Shown in pieces: positions 30,043-40,349 of a DNA stretch of 64,000 nt; positions within the stretch are counted from its first letter, which is position 1, and each line of letters starts with the position of its first letter. Below the pieces are notes generated by a model that was given only the letters and a program-made list of their open reading frames with translations, did no database searches and was not told where the DNA came from. The translations under genes were made by a program, and so were the position numbers. The DNA comes from Achromobacter xylosoxidans (GTDB lineage Bacteria; Pseudomonadota; Gammaproteobacteria; Burkholderiales; Burkholderiaceae_B): NCBI RefSeq assembly GCF_001457475.1, contig NZ_LN831029.1:6696001-6760000 (forward strand). The letters are read 5' to 3'.

Positions 30043-30791
30043 GCGCGGCCACCTTGCTGGAACTGAAGGACGTGCACACGCACATCGGCGCGTACCACAT
30101 CCTGCATGGCGTGCACCTGTCGGTGCCGGCCGCGGGCGTCACCATGCTGTTGGGCCGCAACGGCGCCGGCAAGACCACCACGCTGCGCACCATCATGGGC
30201 CTGTGGAAGGCGACGCAGGGCCACATCGGCTTTGACGGCGCCGTGGTCGGCGGCCCGGGCGTGCGCACCTCGCCGCCCGACATGGCGCGCCAGGGCATCG
30301 CCTATGTGCCGGAGAACATGGGCATCTTCGCCGACCTGTCTGTGAAAGAGAACATCCTGCTGGCCGCGCGCCAGGCGCGCAGCGCCGCCCAACTGGACAC
30401 CGCGCGGCTGGAATGGATCTTCGGCTTCTTCCCCGCGCTGCGCAAATTCTGGCTGTACCCCGCCGGCAAGCTGTCGGGCGGCCAGAAGCAGATGCTGGCG
30501 GTCGCGCGCGCCATCATCGAGCCGCGCCGCCTGCTGCTGGTCGACGAGCCCAGCAAGGGCCTGGCGCCCGCCATCATCCAGAACATGATCGACGCCTTCA
30601 TCGAACTCAAGCAGGCCTCCACCACCATCCTGCTGGTGGAGCAGAACTTCAATTTCGCGCGCCAGGTGGGCGACCACGTCGCGGTCATGGACAACGGCCG
30701 CGTGGTGCACGCCGGCGGCATGGCCGAGCTGGCGCAGGACGACGCGTTGCAGACCCGCCTGCTGGGCCTGTCGCTGGGAGCCCATCAATGA
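30039..30791 (+). CDS. livF: Liv-type ABC transporter ATPase (LivF family)
   Basis: A 250-residue second ATPase of the heterodimer. Walker A GRNGAGKTT (Lys45), signature LSGGQKQML, Walker B LLVDEPSKGLAP and LLVEQNF are canonical. Both ends overlap neighbours by 4 bp (ATGA), so translation of livG, livF and livH is coupled. Confidence 0.93.
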   Translation: MSAATLLELKDVHTHIGAYHILHGVHLSVPAAGVTMLLGRNGAGKTTTLRTIMGLWKATQGHIGFDGAVVGGPGVRTSPPDMARQGIAYVPENMGIFADLSVKENILLAARQARSAAQLDTARLEWIFGFFPALRKFWLYPAGKLSGGQKQMLAVARAIIEPRRLLLVDEPSKGLAPAIIQNMIDAFIELKQASTTILLVEQNFNFARQVGDHVAVMDNGRVVHAGGMAELAQDDALQTRLLGLSLGAHQ

Positions 30792-31798
30792 GCGCCGCCG
30801 ACATCGATACGCCGCTGCCCCAGACCCGCGCCGACCTGCGCCCGGTGCTGCTGGTGCTGGCGCTGGCCGCCATCGCGCTGCCGCTGGTCGGTTCGTTCTC
30901 GACCTGGGTGACGCTGACCTTCGCCGGGCTGGCGATGGGCATGATCATCTTCATCGTGGCCTCCGGCATGACGCTGGTGTTCGGCCTGATGGACGTGCTG
31001 AATTTCGGCCACGGCCTGTTCATTGCCATCGGCGCCTACATGGCGGCCACGGTGCTCGGCGCGATGTCCGACTGGACCCAGTCCGGCAGCCTGTGGCTGA
31101 ACCTGGCCGCGGTGCTGCCCGCCATGATCGTCGGCATGCTGGTGGCCGGCGCGGTGGGCGTGGCGTTCGAGCGCGTGATCGTGCGGCCGGTCTATGGCCA
31201 GCACCTCAAGCAGATCCTCATCACCATGGGCGGCATGATCATCGGCGAAGAGATCATCAAGATGCTGTGGGGGCCGCAGACGCTGTCGCTGCCGTTGCCG
31301 GACGCGTTGCGCGGCGCGCTGCTGGTCGGCGACGCTGCCATCGAGAAATTCCGCCTCGTCGCGCTGGTGGTCGGCGTGGCGGTGCTGGGCGGCATGCTGT
31401 GGCTGCTCAACCGCACCAAGCTCGGCCTGTTGATCCGCGCCGGGGTCGAGGACCGCGAGATGGTCGAAAGCCTGGGCTACCGCATCCGCCATCTGTTCGT
31501 CGGCGTGTTCGTGGCCGGTTCGATGCTGGCCGGCCTGGGCGGCGTGCTGTGGGGCCTGTACCAGCAATCCATCGTGCCGCAGCTGGGCGCGCAGGTGAAC
31601 GTGCTGATCTTTATCGTCATCATGATCGGTGGATTGGGCTCGACCGTGGGCTGCCTGATCGGCGCGCTGCTGGTCGGGTTGATGGCCAACTACACCGGCT
31701 TCCTGATGCCCAAGGCGGCGCTGTTCTCGAACATCGCGCTGATGGTCGCCATCCTGCTGTGGCGCCCACAGGGCGTGTACCCGGTCACGAATCGCTAG
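30788..31798 (+). CDS. livH: Liv-type ABC transporter permease (LivH family)
   Basis: A 336-residue permease with about eight transmembrane segments. The LivH hallmark GMTLVFGLMDVLNFGHG appears near residue 60, and ERVIVRPVYGQHLKQILITMG follows. The start at 30788 overlaps the livF stop; a much longer open frame from 30413 is a shadow within livF. It has an N-terminal extension of about 20 residues before the first helix. Confidence 0.93.
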   Translation: MSAADIDTPLPQTRADLRPVLLVLALAAIALPLVGSFSTWVTLTFAGLAMGMIIFIVASGMTLVFGLMDVLNFGHGLFIAIGAYMAATVLGAMSDWTQSGSLWLNLAAVLPAMIVGMLVAGAVGVAFERVIVRPVYGQHLKQILITMGGMIIGEEIIKMLWGPQTLSLPLPDALRGALLVGDAAIEKFRLVALVVGVAVLGGMLWLLNRTKLGLLIRAGVEDREMVESLGYRIRHLFVGVFVAGSMLAGLGGVLWGLYQQSIVPQLGAQVNVLIFIVIMIGGLGSTVGCLIGALLVGLMANYTGFLMPKAALFSNIALMVAILLWRPQGVYPVTNR

Positions 31799-31808
31799 GA
31801 ATCGCCCC

Positions 31809-32876
31809 ATGCCCATCCGCCTGCTTTCCGGCGATCCTCCGCGCAGCACCCTGCTGGCGGTCATGCTGGTCGCCATCGTCCTCACGCTCGCCGCCGCGCC
31901 CTTCCTGTTTCCCGGCCCCAAGTCGCTGGCCGTGGCGGCCAAGATCCTGGTGTTCGTGATCCTGGTCGCCAGCTACGACCTGCTGCTGGGTTACACCGGC
32001 ATCGTCAGCTTCGCCCACACCATGTTCTTTGGCATCGGCGCCTACGGCGTGGCCATCGCCAGCGTGCGCATGGAGGCCGGCTGGCTGGCGGTGCTGACGG
32101 GCACCGCCGCGGGCCTGGCGGTATCGCTGGTGTTCGCGCTCATCATCGGCCTGGCCAGCCTGCGGGTTCGCGCCATCTTCTACGCCATGATCACACTGGC
32201 GGTGGCTGCGGCGTTCCAGACGCTGGTGTCACAGCTGTCCGACCTGACCGGCGGCGAAGACGGACTGAACTTCAAGGTGCCGCAGGCATTGCGCCCGGCC
32301 TTCCGGCCCCTGTCCGAGCCGCTGTTCGGCGTCACCGTCGACGGTCGCATCATCACCTACTACCTCATCGCCGCGGCCTGCGTCGTGCTGTTCCTGATGT
32401 TGCTGCGCATCGTCAATTCGCCGTTCGGCCGCGTGCTGCAGGCGATCCGCGAGAATCCCTTCCGCGCCGAAGCCATCGGCTATCGCACGGTGCTGTATCG
32501 CAGCCTGTCGAACCTGCTGGCGGCGGCATTCGCCACGCTCGCCGGCGCGCTGTATGCGCTCTGGCTGCGCTACAACGGCCCGGATACCTCGCTGTCGTTC
32601 GAGATCATGCTGAACATCCTGCTGATGGTGGTGATCGGTGGCATGGGCACGATGTACGGCGCGGTCATCGGCGCCAGCCTGTTCGTGTTCGCGCAGAGCT
32701 ACCTGCAGGACGGCCTGCACGTGATCCACGATGCCGTCGGCAGCATTGCGCCGTTGGCCTTGCTGTTCGAGCCTGACCGCTGGCTGCTGTGGCTGGGCAT
32801 CCTGTTCGTGCTGTCGGTGTATTACTTTCCCACCGGGGTCGCCGGACGGTTGCGGGAAGTGGCCAGGCGCCGTTGA
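31809..32876 (+). CDS. livM: Liv-type ABC transporter permease (LivM family)
   Basis: A 355-residue partner permease. LivM features include YDLLLGYTGIVSFAHTMFFG, the long periplasmic insert with LTGGEDGLNFKVP, and the C-terminal GGMGTMYGAVIGA. It starts 10 bp after livH and closes the six-gene operon. Confidence 0.93.
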   Translation: MPIRLLSGDPPRSTLLAVMLVAIVLTLAAAPFLFPGPKSLAVAAKILVFVILVASYDLLLGYTGIVSFAHTMFFGIGAYGVAIASVRMEAGWLAVLTGTAAGLAVSLVFALIIGLASLRVRAIFYAMITLAVAAAFQTLVSQLSDLTGGEDGLNFKVPQALRPAFRPLSEPLFGVTVDGRIITYYLIAAACVVLFLMLLRIVNSPFGRVLQAIRENPFRAEAIGYRTVLYRSLSNLLAAAFATLAGALYALWLRYNGPDTSLSFEIMLNILLMVVIGGMGTMYGAVIGASLFVFAQSYLQDGLHVIHDAVGSIAPLALLFEPDRWLLWLGILFVLSVYYFPTGVAGRLREVARRR

Positions 32877-32917
32877 ACCCGTTCCGGCCAGGACACGTCG
32901 ATTGCCCACGACGTCAT

Positions 32918-32934
32918 GCCGCGCTCAGCGCGGC
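32918..32934. terminator. Hairpin at the livM / exported-protein convergent end
   Basis: A 7-bp stem (32918-32924 with 32928-32934) with a 3-nt loop that contains the stop codon of the minus-strand gene. No T-tract follows, so termination is only a possibility. Confidence 0.4.
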
Positions 32935-33491
32935 GCTTGTCTCAAGGCCTCGCCGCCGCGTCGCATCTCATTGACCCGCCTCTGCATCTGGTCCACGCCG
33001 CGCTGGGCCTCGCCGCCGCTCAATTGCGGGCCAGAAGGCGTTGGCGCGAGGGGCGCCATATTCATGGGCGTACCGGGTTTCAAGGGAATCGTGGCCGGTG
33101 GAAACGGATCCTGGGCGGCCGGCTTCTGCGTCAGCAGGCGCTCGAGGATGTGCAGTTGCTCTTGCTGCGCCTGCAGCGCGCGTTCGTTATCCAGCAGTGC
33201 CTGTTCATCTTCGTCCTGTGTGCCGAAGATGGCGGCATGATCACGCGACAGGCCATCGAGGCGTACGCGCGGATCGGGTCCCGCGTTCAGCACATCGCGG
33301 CCGATGGCGGCGGGATCGGTGCTGGGCACCACCACGCCCGGCGACCTGGCTTGGGTCCCCACGGCGGGAACCGTCGCTGGCACTGCCGGGCGGCCCTGCC
33401 CGGACTCCGCCGATTGCGCCCGTGCGACCACTGCGGGCAATGCCGCGGCAATCAACCATCCGAACAAAATCGCTTTCCTGAAAGCGCGCAT
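32925..33491 (-). CDS. Small exported protein with a coiled-coil segment, unknown function
   Basis: A 188-residue protein I do not recognise. It has a clear signal peptide (MRAFRKAILFGWLIAAALPAVVARA, split), a Pro/Ala-rich stretch, then an acidic helical segment (DEDEQALLDNERALQAQQEQ and LHILERLL) likely to form a coiled coil, and a Pro-rich tail. The start at 33491 gives the signal peptide at residue 1; a TTG at 33515 is the alternative. It sits 45 bp after the S10-operon terminator on the same strand, so it may depend on read-through or on a promoter inside that short gap. Confidence 0.75.
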   Translation of the reverse strand: MRAFRKAILFGWLIAAALPAVVARAQSAESGQGRPAVPATVPAVGTQARSPGVVVPSTDPAAIGRDVLNAGPDPRVRLDGLSRDHAAIFGTQDEDEQALLDNERALQAQQEQLHILERLLTQKPAAQDPFPPATIPLKPGTPMNMAPLAPTPSGPQLSGGEAQRGVDQMQRRVNEMRRGGEALRQAPR

Positions 33492-33536
33492 GACGTTCCC
33501 GGATTCCCTAAACAAAGAAAAGCCGCAAGACGAAAA

Positions 33537-33568
33537 AAAACGGCAAGGGCCTGAACCCTTGCCGTTTT
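33537..33568 (-). terminator. Terminator of the S10 operon (after rpsQ)
   Basis: A 13-bp stem (33537-33549 with 33556-33568) with a 6-nt loop. Eight A residues at its left edge (33533-33540) give a U-run on the minus strand, 35 bp past the rpsQ stop. In the usual gene order transcription would run on into rplN; here it is designed to stop. Confidence 0.92.
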
Positions 33569-33602
33569 ACCTCAGAACGGCGAACCGTTCCGAAACCTTC
33601 AC

Positions 33603-33884
33603 TTAGATGATACGTGCGGCTTCAACCAGACGCACCACGCGCCACGACTTCGAGCGCGAGATGGGACGGCCTTCAGCGATTTCAACCGTATCGCCTTCGT
33701 TGTACTGGTTCGACTCATCGTGCGCCTTGTACTTCGCGGAACGCATGATGATCTTGCCGAAGATGGGGTGCTTGACGCGGCGCTCAACCAGAACGACGAC
33801 AGTCTTGTCCATCTTGTTGCTGACGACCTTGCCGACCAGCGTACGCTGGCGCTTGGCCACTTGGGTGTTTTGGGTTTCGCTCAT
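33603..33884 (-). CDS. rpsQ: 30S ribosomal protein S17
   Basis: A 93-residue S17, a 16S rRNA-binding OB-fold protein. Landmarks are [18 protein letters not shown] and [16 protein letters not shown]. It is the last gene of the S10 operon, 2 bp after rpmC, followed by a terminator instead of rplN. Confidence 0.98.
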   Translation of the reverse strand: MSETQNTQVAKRQRTLVGKVVSNKMDKTVVVLVERRVKHPIFGKIIMRSAKYKAHDESNQYNEGDTVEIAEGRPISRSKSWRVVRLVEAARII

Positions 33885-33886
33885 CT

Positions 33887-34078
33887 TTATTTCCCTGCCT
33901 TCTCGGTCAGCAAGGTACGCACGCGCGCGATGTCGCGGCGCACGTTACGCAGCTGGCTGGTGTTGGCAAGCTGCTGCGTGGCCTTCTGCATACGCAGACC
34001 GAATTGCGCCTTCAGCAGGCTTTCGAGCTCTTTGCCGAGCTCGGCGGCGTCTTTCGAACGGAGTTCGCTGGCTTTCAT
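33887..34078 (-). CDS. rpmC: 50S ribosomal protein L29
   Basis: A 63-residue L29, a two-helix protein at the tunnel exit ([18 protein letters not shown] and [19 protein letters not shown]). Spaced 13 bp from rplP and 2 bp from rpsQ. Confidence 0.98.
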
Positions 34079-34091
34079 GTCTTAGTACTCC

Positions 34092-34508
34092 TTAAGCACC
34101 GATATGACGCGCGACGAACGTGGTCGAAATCGGCAGCTTGGCAGCGGCCAGGCGGAAAGCTTCACGCGCGAGCTCTTCGCTAACCCCTTCCATTTCGTAG
34201 AGCACCTTGCCGGGCTGAATCTCGGCGACCCAGTACTCCGGGTTGCCCTTACCGTTACCCATACGGACTTCGGCAGGCTTTTGCGAGATGGGCTTGTCCG
34301 GGAAAATTCGAATCCAGATGCGGCCGCCGCGCTTGATGTGACGGTTGATGGCACGACGAGCGGCTTCGATCTGGCGAGCGGTCAGACGGCCACGGCCGGT
34401 GGCCTTCAGACCGAATTCGCCGAACGACACGTGGGTGCCACGGGTCGCCAGACCGGTGTTGCGGCCCTTCTGCTCTTTGCGATACTTTCTGCGAGAGGGT
34501 TGCAGCAT
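34092..34508 (-). CDS. rplP: 50S ribosomal protein L16
   Basis: A 138-residue L16, which organises the A-site region of 23S rRNA. It begins [17 protein letters not shown] and contains [22 protein letters not shown] (split), including the conserved Arg-loop known as the hydroxylation target in E. coli. Starts 2 bp after rpsC. Confidence 0.98.
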   Translation of the reverse strand: MLQPSRRKYRKEQKGRNTGLATRGTHVSFGEFGLKATGRGRLTARQIEAARRAINRHIKRGGRIWIRIFPDKPISQKPAEVRMGNGKGNPEYWVAEIQPGKVLYEMEGVSEELAREAFRLAAAKLPISTTFVARHIGA

Positions 34509-34510
34509 GG

Positions 34511-35302
34511 TTATTCTCCTTCAGGCGCCGGAGCAGCGTCCGCCTTGCGGGGACCACGGCCACGACCACCCGGACGACCGGTGCGAGCACCGTCCGGACG
34601 ATCACCACGCGGAGCGCGGCGCGGACGACGTTCTTCTTCACGCGGGGCGGCGGTTTCCGGCGGCAGTTCGCCGTTGGCCAGCATGTCGCCCTTGTAGACC
34701 CAGACCTTGATGCCGATCACGCCGTACGTGGTGTGGGCTTCGGAGGTGCCGTAGTCGATGTTGGCCTTGAGGGTGTGCAGCGGCACACGGCCTTCGCGAT
34801 ACCACTCGGTACGAGCAATTTCGATACCGTTCAGACGGCCCGAGCTCATGATCTTGATGCCTTGGGCACCCAGACGCATGGCGTTCTGCATCGCGCGCTT
34901 CATGGCGCGGCGGAACATGATGCGCTTCTCGAGCTGTTGCGAGATCGAGTCGGCGATCAGTTGAGCATCGGTTTCCGGCTTGCGGATTTCTTCGATGTTG
35001 ACGTGCACGGGCACGCCCATCAGGCGCTGCAGATCAGCCTTCAGGCTTTCGATGTCTTCGCCGCGCTTGCCGATCACCACGCCCGGACGAGCCGAGTAGA
35101 CGGTGATGCGGGCATTCTTGGCGGGACGCTCGATGATCACGCGACCAACGGAGGCGCTCTTGAGCTTCTTCTTCAGGTACTCGCGGACGCGGATGTCTTC
35201 GGCCAGCATGCTGCCGAAGGCCTTGTCGTCGGCGAACCAACGCGAGGACCAATTACGGGTGACCGCGAGACGGAACCCAGTGGGGTGAATTTTCTGACCC
35301 AT
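34511..35302 (-). CDS. rpsC: 30S ribosomal protein S3
   Basis: A 263-residue S3 with the KH domain ([28 protein letters not shown]) and the C-terminal domain that forms part of the mRNA entry helicase ([18 protein letters not shown]). After about residue 215 it carries a roughly 45-residue Arg/Pro/Gly-rich tail ([20 protein letters not shown]), longer than the E. coli protein. Such tails occur in Burkholderiales. Starts 9 bp after rplV. Confidence 0.98.
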   Translation of the reverse strand: MGQKIHPTGFRLAVTRNWSSRWFADDKAFGSMLAEDIRVREYLKKKLKSASVGRVIIERPAKNARITVYSARPGVVIGKRGEDIESLKADLQRLMGVPVHVNIEEIRKPETDAQLIADSISQQLEKRIMFRRAMKRAMQNAMRLGAQGIKIMSSGRLNGIEIARTEWYREGRVPLHTLKANIDYGTSEAHTTYGVIGIKVWVYKGDMLANGELPPETAAPREEERRPRRAPRGDRPDGARTGRPGGRGRGPRKADAAPAPEGE

Positions 35303-35311
35303 CGTGACTCC

Positions 35312-35641
35312 TTAAGCTCCGACCTTGACCGTGATGTGGCAGGTCTGCTTCTCGATACGGTTGCCGCGGCCCTTGGCGCGAGCGGAGAAGCGCTTCATCG
35401 ACTGAGCCTTGTCCACGAAGATCGTGGTGACTTTCAGTTCGTCGATATCGGCGCCGTCGTTGTGCTCGGCGTTGGCGATGGCGGACTCGACAGCCTTCTT
35501 CAGGATGGCGGCGGCCTTCTTCGGCGAGAAGGTGAGGATCTCGAGCGCACGGCCGACCTTCTGGCCGCGGATCAGATCCGCAACCAGACGCGTCTTTTGA
35601 GCGGAGATGTGAACCCCACGGATAATGGCAGTAGTTTCCAT
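35312..35641 (-). CDS. rplV: 50S ribosomal protein L22
   Basis: A 109-residue L22 with the beta-hairpin that lines the exit tunnel ([18 protein letters not shown]) intact at the site of macrolide-resistance changes. It begins [19 protein letters not shown] and lies 3 bp after rpsS. Confidence 0.98.
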   Translation of the reverse strand: METTAIIRGVHISAQKTRLVADLIRGQKVGRALEILTFSPKKAAAILKKAVESAIANAEHNDGADIDELKVTTIFVDKAQSMKRFSARAKGRGNRIEKQTCHITVKVGA

Positions 35642-35644
35642 CGC

Positions 35645-35920
35645 TTACCTCTTCGCCTTCTTGTCCGCGGCGTGACCCTTGAACGTACGGGTCAGCGCGA
35701 ACTCGCCCAGCTTGTGACCGACCATGTTCTCGTTGATGTAAACGGGAACATGCTGCTTGCCGTTGTGCACAGCGATCGTCAGACCGATGAACTCGGGCAG
35801 GATCGTCGAGCGACGCGACCAGGTCTTGATCGGCTTCTTGTCTTTGCCCGCGACGGCCGTGTCCACCTTTTTGATCAGGTGAGCATCGACAAACGGGCCT
35901 TTCTTGATCGAACGTGACAT
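35645..35920 (-). CDS. rpsS: 30S ribosomal protein S19
   Basis: A 91-residue S19 from the 30S head. It begins [19 protein letters not shown] and contains [22 protein letters not shown] (split). Gaps are 12 bp to rplB and 3 bp to rplV. Confidence 0.98.
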   Translation of the reverse strand: MSRSIKKGPFVDAHLIKKVDTAVAGKDKKPIKTWSRRSTILPEFIGLTIAVHNGKQHVPVYINENMVGHKLGEFALTRTFKGHAADKKAKR

Positions 35921-35932
35921 AGTGTTCGCCTC

Positions 35933-36760
35933 TTACTTGCGCTTGCGCCGTTGGACGATCATATTGTTCGTCCGCTTGTTGCGACGGGTCTTGTAACCCT
36001 TCGCCGGGGTGCCCCACGGGCTGACCGGTTCGCGTGCTTCACCGGTACGGCCTTCGCCGCCACCGTGCGGGTGGTCGACCGGGTTCATGGCCACGCCACG
36101 AACCGTCGGGCGGACACCGCGCCAACGCATTGCACCGGCCTTGCCGATTTGGCGCAGGCTGTGTTCTTCGTTACCGACTTCACCGATGGTGGCACGGCAT
36201 TCGATGTGCACACGGCGGACTTCACCCGAGCGCAGACGCACTTGAGCGTAGGTGCCTTCGCGGGCCAGCAGGACGGCGGAAGCGCCGGCCGAACGGACCA
36301 TCTGGGCACCCTTGCCGGGCAGCATTTCGACGCAGTGAATCGTCGTACCCACCGGGATGTTGCGGATCGGCAGCGTGTTGCCGGCGCGGATCGGGGCTTC
36401 GATGCCCGAGATCAGCGTGGCGCCCACTTCCAGGCCGCGCGGAGCGATGATGTAGCGACGCTCGCCGTCGGCGTAGCACAGCAGAGCGATGTGCGCCGTA
36501 CGGTTCGGGTCGTATTCCAGACGCTCGACCTTCGCGGGGATGCCATCCTTGTCGCGACGGAAGTCGACGACACGGTAGTGTTGCTTGTGACCGCCGCCAC
36601 GGTGGCGGATCGTGATGTGACCGTTGTTGTTACGGCCCGAACCACGGGTCTTCTTTTCCAGCAGCGGCGCGTAGGGCTCACCCTTATGCAGGTTCGGGCT
36701 GACGACCTTCACCATGCCACGGCGGCCAGCCGAAGTCGGCTTAACTTTCACGAGGGCCAT
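35933..36760 (-). CDS. rplB: 50S ribosomal protein L2
   Basis: A 275-residue L2, essential for subunit association and the peptidyl-transferase centre. The [12 protein letters not shown] loop with the key histidine and the [14 protein letters not shown] tail are present. It starts directly at the rplW stop with no gap. Confidence 0.98.
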   Translation of the reverse strand: MALVKVKPTSAGRRGMVKVVSPNLHKGEPYAPLLEKKTRGSGRNNNGHITIRHRGGGHKQHYRVVDFRRDKDGIPAKVERLEYDPNRTAHIALLCYADGERRYIIAPRGLEVGATLISGIEAPIRAGNTLPIRNIPVGTTIHCVEMLPGKGAQMVRSAGASAVLLAREGTYAQVRLRSGEVRRVHIECRATIGEVGNEEHSLRQIGKAGAMRWRGVRPTVRGVAMNPVDHPHGGGEGRTGEAREPVSPWGTPAKGYKTRRNKRTNNMIVQRRKRK

Positions 36761-37057
36761 TTACTTCACCTCCGCAAAGTCGATTTCCTGGCCGTCCTTG
36801 AGCGAAACGTAGGCCTTGCGCTCGTCGCGACGACGGCCAACGAATCGGCCAAAGCGCTTGACTTTGCCCTTACGGTTGAGGACCTGCACGGACTCGACCT
36901 GCACCTTGAAGAGCAGTTCGACGGCAGCCTTGATTTCCGGCTTGGTAGCGTCAGCCACGACACGGAAAGCGACTTGCTGATTCTTCTCAGCGACGAACGT
37001 GGCCTTTTCGGTCACGATCGGAGCCAGAATGACTTGCATCAAGCGTTCAGCGTTCAT
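36761..37057 (-). CDS. rplW: 50S ribosomal protein L23
   Basis: A 98-residue L23, docking site for trigger factor and SRP at the tunnel exit. Conserved segments are [32 protein letters not shown] and [11 protein letters not shown]. Overlaps rplD by 4 bp. Confidence 0.98.
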   Translation of the reverse strand: MNAERLMQVILAPIVTEKATFVAEKNQQVAFRVVADATKPEIKAAVELLFKVQVESVQVLNRKGKVKRFGRFVGRRRDERKAYVSLKDGQEIDFAEVK

Positions 37058-37671
37058 CCCAGCATCTCCTCGAGTTGAGCGATGGCCGGCTTGGTGATCA
37101 GCACTTTCTTGTAGTGGACCAGCGACAACGGATCGGCATAACGGGGCTCGACAACGGCAACGTGCGGCAGGTTGCGGGTGGCGAGGTAAACATTTTCATC
37201 AACGTTGTCGGTGATGATCAGGACCGAGTCCAGGCCCAGGCTCTTCAGCTTTGCAGCGGCGGCCTTGGTCTTGGGCGATTCCAGATCGAACGATTCGACG
37301 ACGGCGATGCGGTCTTCGCGAGCCAGCTGCGACAGGATCGAGCGGATCCCGGCGCGGTACATCTTCTTGTTGACCTTCTGGCTGAAGTTCTCTTCCGGCG
37401 AGTTCGGGAAAATCCGACCACCGCCACGCCACAGCGGCGACGAGGTCATACCGGCGCGAGCGCGGCCGGTACCCTTCTGGCGCCAGGGCTTCTTGGTCGA
37501 GTGCTTGACTTCCGAGCGATCCTTCTGAGCGCGGTTGCCGGCACGGGCGTTGGCTTGGAAAGCCACCACGATCTGGTGAATCAGCGCTTCGTTGAAGTCA
37601 CGGCCGAAGATCGTGTCGGGCGCGCTGAAAGTCGCGGCCTGACCTTGGTCGTTCAGGAGCTTGAGATCCAT
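37054..37671 (-). CDS. rplD: 50S ribosomal protein L4
   Basis: A 205-residue L4. In E. coli L4 represses its own operon both by transcription termination and by translation, acting on the S10 leader. The tunnel loop ([20 protein letters not shown]) is intact. It starts 4 bp after rplC. If that feedback exists here, its target must be the leader in front of rplC, since rpsJ is in another unit. Confidence 0.98.
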   Translation of the reverse strand: MDLKLLNDQGQAATFSAPDTIFGRDFNEALIHQIVVAFQANARAGNRAQKDRSEVKHSTKKPWRQKGTGRARAGMTSSPLWRGGGRIFPNSPEENFSQKVNKKMYRAGIRSILSQLAREDRIAVVESFDLESPKTKAAAAKLKSLGLDSVLIITDNVDENVYLATRNLPHVAVVEPRYADPLSLVHYKKVLITKPAIAQLEEMLG

Positions 37672-37675
37672 TTAC

Positions 37676-38365
37676 TTACGCTCCCTTCTTGGCCGGGGCC
37701 TTGATGGCCGGACGCACGACGATATCGGCGCCAGCGTGGCCGGGGACAGCGCCCTTGACCAGCAGCAGGCCGCGCTCCACGTCAACGCGAACGACGTCGA
37801 GGTTTTGAACGGTGCGGGTGACATCACCCAGGTGACCCGCCATGCGCTTACCCGGGAAAATACGGCCCGGATCCTGAGCTTGACCGATCGAGCCGGGAAC
37901 GCGGTGCGAACGGGAGTTACCGTGCGAGGCGCGTTGCGAGCCGAAGTTGTGGCGCTTGATGGTACCGGCAAAGCCCTTACCAATCGTGGTGCCCGTGACG
38001 TCGACCTGTTGGCCGGCTTCGAACACCGATTCCACGGCGATCACGGCACCGGCCGAAAATTCGGCGGCGCGGGCGGGATCGAGGCGGAATTCCTTGAGGA
38101 TGCTACCGGCTTCAGCGCCGGCCTTGGCGTAGTGGCCCGTCTGTGCTTGCGGCACGCGCGAGGCACGACGAGTGCCATAAGCCACCTGGATCGCGGCGTA
38201 GCCGTCGGTTTCCAGCGACTTAACTTGGGTCACGCGGTTGTTCGACACGTCCAGCACGGTCACCGGGATGGATTCACCTTCCTCGGTAAAAATGCGGGTC
38301 ATGCCGACCTTGCGACCCACCAGCCCCAGCCGGTGAGCGGCGGGCGTGGGTGTCGAATTCGACAT
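37676..38365 (-). CDS. rplC: 50S ribosomal protein L3
   Basis: A 229-residue L3. Conserved parts include [34 protein letters not shown] and [14 protein letters not shown]. The start at 38365 ([12 protein letters not shown]) is supported by a GGAG site; upstream starts in the same frame are rejected. It is the first gene of the S10-type operon here, with a 331-bp non-coding region separating it from rpsJ. Confidence 0.98.
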   Translation of the reverse strand: MSNSTPTPAAHRLGLVGRKVGMTRIFTEEGESIPVTVLDVSNNRVTQVKSLETDGYAAIQVAYGTRRASRVPQAQTGHYAKAGAEAGSILKEFRLDPARAAEFSAGAVIAVESVFEAGQQVDVTGTTIGKGFAGTIKRHNFGSQRASHGNSRSHRVPGSIGQAQDPGRIFPGKRMAGHLGDVTRTVQNLDVVRVDVERGLLLVKGAVPGHAGADIVVRPAIKAPAKKGA

Positions 38366-38378
38366 CGTTTTCTCCATT

Positions 38379-38479
38379 CCCGACTGCGATTGGTCGGGGC
38401 TAATCAGGCAAAAGGTAACGGCCTTTGCCCTACGACTATGTTCAACCTGGCTCGGGGTTGCACACCCCCGGAATCCGGG
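38379..38479 (-). promoter_or_regulatory. Structured leader of the rplC (S10-type) operon
   Basis: The leader between the promoter and rplC contains several inverted repeats: 38379-38384/38393-38398 (6 bp), 38407-38429 (GGCAAAAGG pairing with CCTTTGCC), 38454-38457/38465-38468, and 38467-38471/38475-38479. The last two share bases and are mutually exclusive. This is compatible with a regulated leader such as the L4-responsive one of E. coli, but the sequence itself is not recognisably homologous. Confidence 0.5.
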
Positions 38480-38531
38480 TTTGCACGCGCCTTCACCATA
38501 GTTAGACCTGCCACAAAATGGCAAGCTTGGC

Positions 38532-38561
38532 ATATTAGCACGTTTTTTTCAGGCAGCACAA
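38532..38561 (-). promoter_or_regulatory. Predicted extended -10 promoter of the rplC operon
   Basis: Minus strand: -35 TTGTGC (38556-38561), an 18-bp spacer, and -10 TAATAT (38532-38537) preceded by TGC, an extended -10. It lies between the rpsJ terminator and rplC and gives a leader of about 160 nt. Confidence 0.75.
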
Positions 38562-38622
38562 GCACTTAGCGTAAAAGGGCCCCTGCCCGCTGCTAGCGCG
38601 CCAAGCTGTGGCGCAAAAACAA

Positions 38623-38654
38623 AATGGCCGCAGTCCCGAGGGATTGCGGCCATT
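38623..38654 (-). terminator. Terminator after rpsJ (end of the str transcription unit)
   Basis: A stem of about 14 bp with one G-T pair (38623-38636 with 38641-38654) around a 4-nt loop. An A-rich run at 38615-38624 reads as a U-tract on the minus strand. It lies 42 bp after the rpsJ stop and separates rpsJ from rplC. Confidence 0.9.
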
Positions 38655-38696
38655 CTTCACGAGTCCACCGGCGAAGGTAGCGGACCCGGCAGCGCC

Positions 38697-39008
38697 TTAC
38701 TGCAGCGCGATTTCGACGTCGACGCCGGCCGGCAGGTCCAGACGCATCAGGGCGTCAACGGTCTTGTCGGTGGGATCAACGATGTCCATCAGACGCTGAT
38801 GGGTACGGATTTCGAACTGGTCACGCGACGTCTTGTTGACGTGCGGCGAACGCAGCACGTCGTAACGGCGGATACGCGTGGGCAGCGGCACCGGGCCGCG
38901 GACAACGGCGCCCGTACGCTTGGCGGTGTCGACGATTTCAGCGGCCGATTGATCGATCAGCTTGTAATCGAAAGCCTTCAAGCGGATACGGATCTTTTGG
39001 TTTTTCAT
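38697..39008 (-). CDS. rpsJ: 30S ribosomal protein S10 / NusE
   Basis: A 103-residue S10, which is also transcription antitermination factor NusE. It begins [20 protein letters not shown] and contains [24 protein letters not shown] (split). It sits 74 bp after tuf and is followed by its own terminator, so it belongs to the str operon here and does not head the S10 operon as in E. coli. Confidence 0.98.
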   Translation of the reverse strand: MKNQKIRIRLKAFDYKLIDQSAAEIVDTAKRTGAVVRGPVPLPTRIRRYDVLRSPHVNKTSRDQFEIRTHQRLMDIVDPTDKTVDALMRLDLPAGVDVEIALQ

Positions 39009-39082
39009 GGCGTTTCCTAAAGAACGAGAGGCGAGGGCTTTGATGGGCCCTCGCTGGTTGTGTGCTGCTTAAGTGATCCGGA

Positions 39083-40273
<1,191 letters not shown>

Positions 40274-40349
40274 GATCTCTATCCTTTGACTTTCAAGGAA
40301 ATTTCGATATTTGCCGCGCCGCCTTGTGGGCGGTCGCGGCGAGGGTTAT

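Noticed and set aside
30413..30787. Extension of the LivH permease frame upstream to 30413
   Set aside because: The extension lies entirely inside livF in another frame, and the ATG at 30788 overlaps the livF stop in the usual coupled manner.
21145..33536. The block between rplN and rpsQ as a recent mobile island
   Set aside because: I see no transposase, integrase, flanking direct repeat or tRNA junction, and codon and base use look like the rest of the window. An old rearrangement fits better.
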